The translations under genes and the position numbers were made by a program. Below are positions 1-5,712 of a stretch of 6,035 bases of DNA, in pieces. The DNA comes from Dehalococcoidia bacterium. GTDB taxonomy: Bacteria; Chloroflexota; Dehalococcoidia; GIF9; AB-539-J10. Position 1 is the first letter of the stretch; every line of letters starts with the position of its first letter. Where the stretch lies: contig SOJB01000063.1 in assembly GCA_004376695.1 (NCBI GenBank), positions 1-6,035 of the forward strand. The letters are read 5' to 3'. A model generated the notes under the pieces. The model searched no databases, was not told where the DNA came from, and saw nothing but the letters and a program-made list of their open reading frames with translations.

Positions 1-520
1 CGATTAGCTGACCGAATACCGTGTGCTTACCATCGAGGTGATGTTGGGGGGCGAGCGTGATGAAAAACTGGCAGCCATTGGTGTTGGGGCCCGAATTAGC
101 CATCGATAGCGCACCGACAACATGGGTATGGGCCGTAATTTCATCATCGAAGAGGTAACCGGGATTACCGGTCCCGTCACCGATAGGGCATCCTCCCTGA
201 GCCATAAAGCCGGGGATAACCCGGTGAAATGTAAGGCCATCATAGAACCCATCGCGGGCGAGGACTACGAAGTTATCGACTGTCATCGGAACATCACTGG
301 CAAACAGCTCCAGCACCAGGTTTCCCCTTTCTGTTTCAATGGTAGCAGTGATTGTCATCGGTGTCCTTCCAGCGAGTCTTGTCATTCCTATTATGAGGAC
401 GATGACCATCACTGCGCCAAGTCCGATCAGCAGCTTCTTATTCGTCGACCACTTCCTCGTTTGTCCTGATTGGGGTCTTCTGCGGCTAGTCGACTGTCGG
501 TCCTGATCTCTTCGTGACAT
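1..520 (-). CDS. Membrane-anchored cyclophilin-type peptidyl-prolyl cis-trans isomerase (partial, C-terminus off the left edge)
   Basis: Cyclophilins catalyse cis-trans isomerisation of Xaa-Pro peptide bonds and assist protein folding. Reading leftward from the ATG at 518-520 gives 173 residues before the window ends. Residues 1-29 are polar and rich in Arg and Lys. Residues 30-46 are a hydrophobic helix (LLIGLGAVMVIVLIIG). The isomerase domain starts near residue 55. It contains the active-site stretch FHRVIPGFMAQGG, with catalytic Arg100, Phe105 and Gln108, followed by MANSGPNTNGCQFFITL and HLDGKHTVFG. The HLDGK form has His where human cyclophilin A has the drug-binding Trp, as is common in bacteria. 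The basic N-terminus and single helix predict a cytoplasmic N-terminus with the enzyme domain outside the membrane. AGGAAGG lies 9 bases before this start. A second ATG at 356-358 (residue 55) has its own GGAAGGA 5 bases upstream and would give a soluble form, so the start is not settled. Family assignment is very secure; only the last part of the domain is missing. Confidence 0.93.
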   Translation of the reverse strand, partial: MSRRDQDRQSTSRRRPQSGQTRKWSTNKKLLIGLGAVMVIVLIIGMTRLAGRTPMTITATIETERGNLVLELFASDVPMTVDNFVVLARDGFYDGLTFHRVIPGFMAQGGCPIGDGTGNPGYLFDDEITAHTHVVGALSMANSGPNTNGCQFFITLAPQHHLDGKHTVFGQLI

Positions 521-898
521 CCTTCTGAACCTTCCTAATAGGGCGCTTGCTTCCCTTTCAATATATCATAAGTCGTTTAGCGCGTGCAGCCCCCTTGACT
601 GTCTGGATGGCGAATGCCTCCAGCGCTGCCCATTCTCACTCTCTTCTCTGCGATAGACGCCTTGCCACCTTCCGAAATGCTCTGCTAGACACGTCTCGAG
701 CGGAACGATTGACCAAATTGAGCCCATGCATTGGTGGAGGAAATAGCTCGACCGCGCAGGCTCTGATAGAATGCAACTGGTTGATTCTTGTGGCAGGCGG
801 CACTGCGGCATCCTTGGCAGTGTTCATCGGACTGGTGCCACACATGTGGCCTGCTTGACTGAAAAGGTATGAAGCTATCCGGGCATCTATAAGGTCTT
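521..898. other. Intergenic stretch without a convincing gene; holds a nested inverted repeat and the 5' regions of two divergent genes
   Basis: This gap separates the divergent cyclophilin and NfeD genes. On the minus strand TATGAT (565-570) could be a -10 box for the cyclophilin gene, but no good -35 box lies at the right distance. On the plus strand a TTG-initiated frame of 103 codons (547-858) ends in a hydrophobic run (LILVAGGTAASLAVFIGLV). It lacks a ribosome binding site, matches no family I know, and overlaps minus-strand open frames, so I do not call it a gene. Near the NfeD side, TGTGGCA (789-795) pairs with TGCCACA (836-842). Inside it, CACTGC (801-806) pairs with GCAGTG (817-822), giving a two-part stem. 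No T-run follows. I found no tRNA or recognisable riboswitch here. Confidence 0.55.
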
Positions 899-1294
899 AT
901 GAGAAAGAAATGGGGGATTCACCTCAAAGCACTCATCATGCTTCTTGACGAGATACTCGTAGCAGGCATCATAATCTTTGTGCTGTGGGAATTGGGTGTT
1001 CCAATCCCGTTCTGGGCCTATATCCTGGCTGGAGTGGTATGTGCAACAGTGTATTGGTTGCTGTACCGCATCCTCTCACGCCAGGACAAGAAGTCACCTG
1101 CTGGCTATGGCAGTATGATAGGGCTTGAAGCGAAGAGCATTACCTCACTAAACCCTCAAGGATTGGTTCGAGTGCAGGGTGAAATGTGGAAAGCTGTTTC
1201 CAAGTGCGGTGTTGTTGGAGAAGGGGTAGATGTTGTGATTGAAGATGTGCGGAACCTTACACTCATCGTAAGAATTCAACGTGAATCTGAATAG
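899..1294 (+). CDS. Small NfeD-family membrane protein
   Basis: The 131-residue product has a short basic N-terminus (MRKKW) and two predicted membrane helices, at about residues 11-32 and 36-59. A charged linker follows, then a C-terminal domain at about residues 72-126 that matches the NfeD OB-fold pattern: GLEAKSITSLNPQGLVRVQG, then EMWKAVS, then a weakly conserved VVGEGVDVVIEDVRNLTLIVR ending. NfeD proteins are usually partners of SPFH/stomatin-like proteins (slipins, flotillins) and are thought to act in membrane organisation or quality control. The long form also carries a ClpP-like serine protease domain, which is absent here, so this is the short class. No slipin gene is visible beside it, so its partner must be elsewhere or missing. 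The ATG at 899 has only a weak AAGG 4 bases upstream. An in-frame stop at 890-892 rules out a longer start. The gene converges on cysS. Confidence 0.8.
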   Translation: MRKKWGIHLKALIMLLDEILVAGIIIFVLWELGVPIPFWAYILAGVVCATVYWLLYRILSRQDKKSPAGYGSMIGLEAKSITSLNPQGLVRVQGEMWKAVSKCGVVGEGVDVVIEDVRNLTLIVRIQRESE

Positions 1295-1303
1295 CGATTG
1301 CTC

Positions 1304-1346
1304 TTGCCTGATCGTAGTTAGCGGTCGTACTATTTTGTTCAGGCAA
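1304..1346. terminator. Possible bidirectional terminator between convergent NfeD gene and cysS
   Basis: TTGCCTGA (1304-1311) and TCAGGCAA (1339-1346) form a perfect 8-bp inverted repeat in the 58-base gap between the two convergent stop codons. Inside it TAGT (1315-1318) can pair with ACTA (1329-1332). The loop is long and neither side has a proper T-tract, so an intrinsic terminator is only a position-based guess. Confidence 0.3.
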
Positions 1347-1352
1347 TTCAAG

Positions 1353-2717
1353 CTATCGCCTGTATTTCCATCTTGGCCCTTGAGGAGTATCTTCAAGGCT
1401 TACTCCTAAATCGGCCAATCCTCTGCGAATCTTGTCAGCTAACTGCCACTCTTGGTCTTGACGCAAATCCTCTCTGGTAGATACAAGGAGGCTGATAAAT
1501 GCTCCTGTGTCAGGCGCAAGTTGTGTTTTCTCCTTCAAGGTGAGACCCAGAATACCCGCCAGCTTCAGAAGTGTATGCTGCGCTTCGGTTACATTGACAC
1601 CTTGCTCAGCCCCGCGGTTTATCTCCTTTGCTAATTCGAAGAGAACTGCTATTGCCTGCGCGGTGTTGAAGTCGTCGTCCATGGCTTCGACAAATCTCTG
1701 CGCCAGGGGCTCAGCGCTCAGCGTACCGACGTTCTCCCGTGCACCTGCTTGATGGGTCAATGCCCAGCGCAATCTTTCTGCGCCCCTCTCACTTGCTTCC
1801 AGAGCCTGTTCACTATAGGTAAGCGGATTGCGATAATGAGAACCCAGGATGAAGAGACGAATGGCATCAGAACTGAAACGGTTCAGCGCGTCCTGAACAC
1901 TTACCAGGTTGCCAATAGACTTGCTCATCTTCTGCTTATCCAGTTGCATTAAGCCGTTATGTAGCCAGTATCGAGCAAAGGGAACTTGCCCGGTGAAGCC
2001 CTCTGACTGTGCTATCTCGTTCTCATGATGAGGGAAAATGAGGTCCTGTCCGCCGCCGTGGATGTCTATGCTGTCGCCGAGGTGCTTGAGAACCATGGCG
2101 CTGCACTCCATGTGCCACCCCGGCCTGCCCCTCCCCCAGGGGCTCTCCCAGAAAGGTTCACCTGGCTTCGACGCTTTCCATAGAGCGAAATCCAGCGGAT
2201 ATTCCTTCTTCTCCTCATAGGGGCTGGCTTGGGAGATCATATCCGACAAGTTCCGGCGGCTCAGCTTACCGTAGTCGGGGGAATTCCTGACGCGGAAGTA
2301 AACGCTCCCCTCAGACTCGTATGCGTAACCTTTGGCAACAAGGCCCTGGACAATCTCGATGACTTTCGGTATTTCCTCGGTTGCTTTGGGATAGACATCG
2401 GCTCGCCTGATATTCAATGCATCCATGTTGGCGAAATACCGGTCAACGTATTTGCCAGCCAGTTCTAATGGCGGTATCCCCAACCGGTTAGCACGCTCTA
2501 TGATCTTATCGTCTACGTCGGTAACGTTTTGCACATGCTTGACTTCATAGCCTTTGAACTCCAGGTAACGCTTGATCATATCGAAAACTATGTAAGCCAT
2601 GGCGTGCCCGATATGGCTTTCGTCGTAAGCGGTAATCCCGCAGACATACATGGTCACAACTTCGCCGCGGGGCTGAAAATCCTCTTTTCTTCCAGTCAGC
2701 GTGTTGAATACTCGCAT
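1353..2717 (-). CDS. cysS: Cysteinyl-tRNA synthetase (CysRS)
   Basis: CysRS joins cysteine to tRNA-Cys with ATP in the cytoplasm (class I aminoacyl-tRNA synthetase). The 454-residue product has the normal length for the family. Signature elements are all present: MYVCGIT with zinc ligand Cys26, the HIGH motif at 35-38, TDVDDKII near 66-73, the remaining zinc ligands Cys205, His230 and Glu234 (WHMECSAM and FPHHENE), GGGQDLIFPHHENEIAQSEG, and KMSKS at 263-267. The C-terminal third is helical and acts as DALR/anticodon-binding region, ending in the usual DTPQGPRWKYRR type of tail. The HIGH region resembles Dehalococcoidia-type CysRS rather than the proteobacterial YDYCHIGNAR form. The paralogue MshC (mycothiol ligase) was considered, but it is shorter and lacks this C-terminal region. 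The ATG at 2715-2717 has GGAG upstream at good distance. The gene is divergent from the rrf2-led cluster, which is suggestive because both concern cysteine. Confidence 0.97.
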   Translation of the reverse strand: MRVFNTLTGRKEDFQPRGEVVTMYVCGITAYDESHIGHAMAYIVFDMIKRYLEFKGYEVKHVQNVTDVDDKIIERANRLGIPPLELAGKYVDRYFANMDALNIRRADVYPKATEEIPKVIEIVQGLVAKGYAYESEGSVYFRVRNSPDYGKLSRRNLSDMISQASPYEEKKEYPLDFALWKASKPGEPFWESPWGRGRPGWHMECSAMVLKHLGDSIDIHGGGQDLIFPHHENEIAQSEGFTGQVPFARYWLHNGLMQLDKQKMSKSIGNLVSVQDALNRFSSDAIRLFILGSHYRNPLTYSEQALEASERGAERLRWALTHQAGARENVGTLSAEPLAQRFVEAMDDDFNTAQAIAVLFELAKEINRGAEQGVNVTEAQHTLLKLAGILGLTLKEKTQLAPDTGAFISLLVSTREDLRQDQEWQLADKIRRGLADLGVSLEDTPQGPRWKYRR

Positions 2718-2765
2718 CTCTTTCTCCAGAGGGTGACCGACACCTGTCTTCTTTCTGTTCAGTGA

Positions 2766-2795
2766 ATCATATCTCAGATCGGCTGATTATGAAAA
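2766..2795 (-). promoter_or_regulatory. Candidate cysS promoter
   Basis: Read on the minus strand, TTTTCA (2790-2795, 4 of 6 to the -35 consensus) and TATGAT (2766-2771, 5 of 6 to the -10 consensus) are separated by 18 bases. This predicts a start near 2760 and a leader of about 40 bases for cysS. The -35 box lies one base from the -35 box of the divergent rrf2 promoter. The leader is too short for a T-box. Confidence 0.4.
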
Positions 2796-2796
2796 C

Positions 2797-2825
2797 TTGA
2801 CCGGGTCGGCATTCTTGGCTATACT
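2797..2825 (+). promoter_or_regulatory. Strong sigma70-type promoter of the rrf2-led cluster
   Basis: TTGACC (2797-2802) and TATACT (2820-2825) are separated by exactly 17 bases. Each box matches five of six consensus bases. The predicted transcript starts at about 2832, some 37 bases before the Rrf2 start codon. This is the clearest promoter in the window and probably serves rrf2 and the two genes after it. Confidence 0.75.
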
Positions 2826-2831
2826 ATGCGA

Positions 2832-2854
2832 AGTCGACCATTGTAGTCAACAAT
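2832..2854. promoter_or_regulatory. Candidate operator at the rrf2 transcription start
   Basis: ATTGT (2840-2844) and ACAAT (2850-2854) form a perfect inverted repeat around AGTCA. It overlaps a direct repeat AGTCRAC with a 13-base period (AGTCGAC at 2832-2838 and AGTCAAC at 2845-2851). The site begins at the predicted +1, where a bound repressor would block transcription. Rrf2-family proteins commonly repress their own genes, so autoregulation by the product of the next gene is the natural guess. The repeats are short and the binding is not shown. Confidence 0.4.
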
Positions 2855-2868
2855 TAGAACGAAGTCAT

Positions 2869-3285
2869 ATGAAGCTCTCTACCAGGGGAAGATACGGACT
2901 CAGAGCACTGCTGGATTTAGCTCTTCATCAGGGCGCGGGGCTGGTTCGACTAAAGGATATTGCCCGGCGGCAGGACATTTCCCTGCACTATCTGGAGCGT
3001 TTGATCGCTCCTCTTATTGCCGCCGGTCTGGTGAAGAGCACAAGAGGAGCTCGAGGTGGTGTCCTGCTGATTAAGGCGCCCTCGCAGGTCAAGCTCAGTG
3101 AGGTGATTCAAGCTCTGGAAGGCTCTATTGCGCCTGTCGGGTGTGTCAACAATCCGGCATTATGTCAGCGCTCCGCTCTTTGTGTTACCCGGGACGTCTG
3201 GAGTGAGTTGATGGAGGCGATGGTTCAGGTTCTGGATGCCACGACCTTGCAGGACCTGGTTGAGAGGCAAAGGACAAAGGGATGA
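2869..3285 (+). CDS. Rrf2-family (IscR/CymR-like) transcriptional regulator with three conserved-position cysteines
   Basis: The 138-residue product starts MKLSTRGRYGLRALLDLA, the hallmark N-terminus of Rrf2 regulators. A winged helix-turn-helix spans about residues 24-67 (LKDIARRQDISLHYLERLI, then wing STRGARGGVLL). Cys92, Cys99 and Cys105 (C-X6-C-X5-C) occupy the place of the [2Fe-2S] ligands Cys92, Cys98 and Cys104 of IscR. The fourth IscR ligand, His107, has no counterpart here (CVTRD). A cluster-binding or redox-sensing role is therefore likely but not certain. Relatives such as IscR and CymR control iron-sulfur assembly or cysteine synthesis. The downstream PLP enzyme and divergent cysS fit a cysteine/sulfur role. 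I chose ATG 2869 over the in-frame TTG at 2797, because the latter lies inside the -35 box. The ribosome binding site is weak (GAAG 4 bases upstream). Confidence 0.9.
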   Translation: MKLSTRGRYGLRALLDLALHQGAGLVRLKDIARRQDISLHYLERLIAPLIAAGLVKSTRGARGGVLLIKAPSQVKLSEVIQALEGSIAPVGCVNNPALCQRSALCVTRDVWSELMEAMVQVLDATTLQDLVERQRTKG

Positions 3286-3298
3286 GGTATAGCGGAAG

Positions 3299-4372
3299 AT
3301 GAACGAGCTTCCTGAGATTGGCAAGCTCTCTCCCGAAGTCTTTAATGAACTGATATTTACACGCTTAGGCGCCAGAAGCGAAAGCGTGATTGTGGGTCCC
3401 CAGCACGGAGTTGATGTGGGGATAGTTGAGATCGGAGACAAGGCGGTAGCCCTGACTACAGACCCTGTATTCATTGTCCCTGAATATGGCTGGGAGAGAG
3501 CAGCTTGGTTTGCCCTTCACATTCTCGTCTCTGACGCTGTTACCAGCGGTCTCAGGCCCAGATTCCTCTCCATTGATCTGAATCTTCCTATGGAGATGAC
3601 CAAGCAGCAACTGCAGATAGTGTGGGAGACCATGCATCAGGGATGCCGGAGACTTGGAATCTCCATTGTTTGTGGGCATACTGGCAGATACGAGAATTGC
3701 CATTATCCTATGGTAGGTGGAGCCACGGTTCTCAGTATAGGGGAGAAAGACGAATATGTTACCCCCAGGATGGCTAGAGCGGGGGACAAGATAATCATCA
3801 CTAAGGGACCGGCGATAGAGGCAACCGGTATCTTTTCTGCCATGTTCCCCAAACTCATCGAGAAGGAATTTGGAGCCACCTTTAGTGAGCGAGCACAACG
3901 GGTTTTCTATAAGATGTCGGTGGTTGAGGACGCCATGACTGCTGTAGGTGTGGGGGTGAGGGAAAAGGGAGTTACTGCCATGCATGATGCCACCGAATGC
4001 GGGATATGGGGTGGGCTGTTTGAGCTCGCCCAAGCCTCAGGTTTAGGGGCGAGGGTGGAAAAGGAACTGATAAAAGTCGATGATTGTGTAACCAGAATAT
4101 GTCAGTATTTTGGTATTGATCCTTATGCCTCCATCAGCGAGGGGACATTGATCATCACTTGCCGTGAGGACAAAGCTCAAGAAGTAGTACAGGCCTTGTC
4201 CCAGAAAGGGATTACCTCCTCAATCGTGGGAGAGCTAACACACCCCGGGCACGGCATGATCCTGGTAGAAGGAGGAGAGGAGAGGAAACTGGAACACCCT
4301 GTTGTAGATCCCTTTTGGAGAGCGTTTTATGATGCGCTTGCCAGGTATGGGTCTCTGGAGAGGGTACAGTGA
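3299..4372 (+). CDS. HypE-like AIR-synthase (PurM/ThiL/SelD superfamily) protein of unknown substrate
   Basis: This 357-residue protein has the two-domain layout of the AIR-synthase superfamily, ATP-binding enzymes that activate oxygen atoms or phosphorylate small molecules. Visible landmarks are ALTTDPVF (51-58), ALHILVSDAVTSGLRP (72-87, the HypE NDLA-type element), VCGHTGRY (124-131), GGATVLSIGE (140-149), GDKIIITKGPAIEATGIF (162-179), AMHDATECGIWGGLFELA (227-244) and a C-terminal HPVVDPFW (333-340). Closest in feel is the HypE family (COG0309), but it lacks the PRIC-type C-terminal cysteine tail that HypE needs for making the nickel-iron hydrogenase cyanide ligand, so a HypE function is unlikely. 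The usual GDDA metal-binding motif reads GVDV (37-40), keeping only the second Asp. The gene begins 13 bases after rrf2, with GAGGT about 10 bases before the ATG, and is surely co-transcribed with it. A role in sulfur or cofactor chemistry is inference from neighbours only. Confidence 0.85.
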   Translation: MNELPEIGKLSPEVFNELIFTRLGARSESVIVGPQHGVDVGIVEIGDKAVALTTDPVFIVPEYGWERAAWFALHILVSDAVTSGLRPRFLSIDLNLPMEMTKQQLQIVWETMHQGCRRLGISIVCGHTGRYENCHYPMVGGATVLSIGEKDEYVTPRMARAGDKIIITKGPAIEATGIFSAMFPKLIEKEFGATFSERAQRVFYKMSVVEDAMTAVGVGVREKGVTAMHDATECGIWGGLFELAQASGLGARVEKELIKVDDCVTRICQYFGIDPYASISEGTLIITCREDKAQEVVQALSQKGITSSIVGELTHPGHGMILVEGGEERKLEHPVVDPFWRAFYDALARYGSLERVQ

Positions 4373-4458
4373 GAGGTGGCGCACATCGGCGGGAATGTGC
4401 CTGATAAGCAGGTGGGAGCTGGAAGCGGTTAGGCAGTATTTAGTCAAGGAGGGCGAAT
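4373..4458 (+). other. Intercistronic spacer with a small hairpin and a strong ribosome binding site
   Basis: GCACAT (4381-4386) and ATGTGC (4395-4400) form a 6-bp stem with an 8-base loop, without a T-run, so it is not a terminator as it stands. It may be an mRNA-processing or stability element. AAGGAGG (4446-4452), 6 bases before the next ATG, is the best ribosome binding site in the window and fixes that start at 4459. Confidence 0.45.
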
Positions 4459-5604
4459 ATGAGATTTGAGACGATAGCCATTCACGCCGGGGATAGACCG
4501 GATGCCACGACCGGCGCTATTTCTGTGCCTATTTACCAGACTGCGACCTTCGTGTTTGAGGACGTGGGCAAGACAAGAGGTTGGGATTACTCCCGCACGG
4601 CAAACCCGACGAGGAAAGTCCTGGAGGACACTATTGCCCGACTCGAAGGAGGCAAAGCGGGATTCGCCTTCGCCACCGGGATGGCCGCTGAGACGACGCT
4701 TATGCATCTTCTGAGAACAGGCGACCATGTAATCTCGATGGATGATATCTACGGAGGAACCTATACTCTATTTCAGAGTGTGATGAGCACCTTTGGGCTG
4801 GAATTTACCTTGCTGAGAATGGACGACCGGCAGAGGATTGAGGAGGCAATAAAGCCCAATACCAGGATGTTGTGGCTGGAGACCCTGTCCAACCCGCTGC
4901 TAAACACCATTGACCTCGAGATGGTGGTTGATATTGCTAAGAAGCATAGGTTGCTGATAGTAGCAGATAATACCTTTGCTACTCCCTATTTCTTAAGGCC
5001 GATTGAATACGGAGTTGACCTTGTCGTCCACTCCACCAGCAAGTATCTCAACGGACACTGTGATGTTGTCGGTGGCGCTGTGGTGACCGCCACCGATGAA
5101 CTGACTCAGAGGGTTCAGTTCTTGCTTGATGCCATGGGGACATGTGCCTCGCCCTTCGATTGCTGGCTGGTGCTTCGGGGAATCGAGACCCTGCCGGTAA
5201 GAATGAAGCAGCATGAGAAGAATGCCATCGCTGTGGCCCGTTATCTTGAGGAACACCCGTCAGTGAAGAGGGTGCTCTATCCAGGGCTCGAATCCCATAG
5301 GGGACACGGAATCGCCAGGAGCCAGATGAAAGGATTCGGCGGAGTAGTGTCTTTTGAGCTGGAAGGCGGCTTTGAGCGTGTTAATACCTTTTTGAGAAAT
5401 GTCAGGGTCTTTTCTCTGGCCGAATCGCTGGGTGGCCTCGCTTCGCTCGCTGGGCATCCGGCTACCATGAGCCACGTCTCAGTGCCCCGGGACCATAGGG
5501 AAAAGGTAGGGATTAGCGATGGGTTGATCAGGTTATCGGTGGGCCTGGAAAACGTTGACGATTTGACTGAGGATTTAGAGCAGGCACTGAAGACAACAGT
5601 ATAG
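4459..5604 (+). CDS. Cys/Met-metabolism PLP-dependent enzyme (cystathionine gamma-synthase / gamma-lyase type)
   Basis: This 381-residue enzyme belongs to the gamma-family of PLP enzymes (Cys_Met_Meta_PP), which interconvert homocysteine, cystathionine and cysteine or cleave sulfur amino acids. The PLP-binding lysine is Lys195 in HSTSKYLNGH. Asp170 (VADNTFATP) should contact the pyridine nitrogen. Tyr44 and Arg46 (YSRTANPT) should bind the phosphate from the neighbouring subunit. Tyr98 (DDIYGGT) stacks on the ring, and Arg358 (LIRLSVGLE) binds the substrate carboxylate. AESLGG (321-326) carries Glu322, the equivalent of human gamma-lyase Glu339. This favours cystathionine gamma-lyase or gamma-synthase over methionine gamma-lyase, which has Val there. 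The next stretch reads GLASLAGHPATMSH, with Ala in place of the usual Glu of GxESL. Length is typical. Sequence alone does not separate synthase from lyase. It is the third gene of the rrf2-led cluster and supports a sulfur amino-acid role for it. Confidence 0.92.
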   Translation: MRFETIAIHAGDRPDATTGAISVPIYQTATFVFEDVGKTRGWDYSRTANPTRKVLEDTIARLEGGKAGFAFATGMAAETTLMHLLRTGDHVISMDDIYGGTYTLFQSVMSTFGLEFTLLRMDDRQRIEEAIKPNTRMLWLETLSNPLLNTIDLEMVVDIAKKHRLLIVADNTFATPYFLRPIEYGVDLVVHSTSKYLNGHCDVVGGAVVTATDELTQRVQFLLDAMGTCASPFDCWLVLRGIETLPVRMKQHEKNAIAVARYLEEHPSVKRVLYPGLESHRGHGIARSQMKGFGGVVSFELEGGFERVNTFLRNVRVFSLAESLGGLASLAGHPATMSHVSVPRDHREKVGISDGLIRLSVGLENVDDLTEDLEQALKTTV

Positions 5605-5627
5605 TTGAACTCGTGCATACGGGAACT

Positions 5628-5634
5628 AAGGAGA
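5628..5634 (+). promoter_or_regulatory. Strong ribosome binding site that points at the small ORF, not at the ATPase
   Basis: AAGGAGA lies 6 bases before the ATG at 5641. This is ideal spacing for the 23-codon ORF. It is about 70 bases from the ATPase start and in a different reading frame from it. Confidence 0.6.
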
Positions 5635-5640
5635 CAAGGC

Positions 5641-5712
5641 ATGGGCTTGACAACCCGGAAACCATGTGTACGGAATGCGGACTGTGCTGGAGAATGTGAA
5701 ACAGATGTCTAA
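5641..5712 (+). CDS. Possible 23-residue Cys-containing leader peptide overlapping the copper ATPase start
   Basis: The frame reads MGLTTRKPCVRNADCAGEC followed by ETDV and a TAA stop. It has three cysteines (Cys9, Cys15, Cys19), all encoded by TGT. It follows a near-perfect ribosome binding site and ends by overlapping the ATPase start by eight bases (ATGTCTAA, 5705-5712). That overlap is the usual layout for translational coupling. It could be a leader that tunes ATPase translation, a small metal-binding peptide, or chance. I do not recognise it from any family. The strong ribosome binding site is the main support, since an ORF of this length could easily arise by chance. Confidence 0.4.
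   Translation: MGLTTRKPCVRNADCAGECETDV

Noticed and set aside
547..858. Plus-strand 103-codon open frame with hydrophobic C-terminal run
   Set aside because: TTG start, no ribosome binding site, no recognisable family, and its start overlaps the cyclophilin 5' region; competing open frames exist on the other strand.
1353..2717. MshC (mycothiol ligase) instead of CysRS
   Set aside because: The CGIT...HIGH region resembles MshC slightly, but length, the full C-terminal region and tail fit CysRS.
2718..2760. T-box leader for cysS
   Set aside because: The leader is only about 40 bases with the predicted promoter and no T-box sequence is present on the minus strand.
2797..2868. Longer Rrf2 start at TTG 2797 adding 24 residues
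   Set aside because: It lies on the -35 box of the strong promoter and the family N-terminus begins exactly at MKLSTRGRYG (ATG 2869).
3299..4372. Selenophosphate synthetase or hydrogenase factor HypE
   Set aside because: No SelD-type Cys/Sec glycine-rich N-terminal loop and no HypE C-terminal cysteine tail.
4376..4432. 18-codon GTG-started frame in the spacer before the PLP gene
   Set aside because: Very short, overlaps a hairpin, and no ribosome binding site other than the end of the preceding gene.
5647..5652. TTGACA as the -35 box of a separate copper ATPase promoter
   Set aside because: No acceptable -10 box lies 16 to 20 bases downstream and no CueR-like palindrome is visible between.
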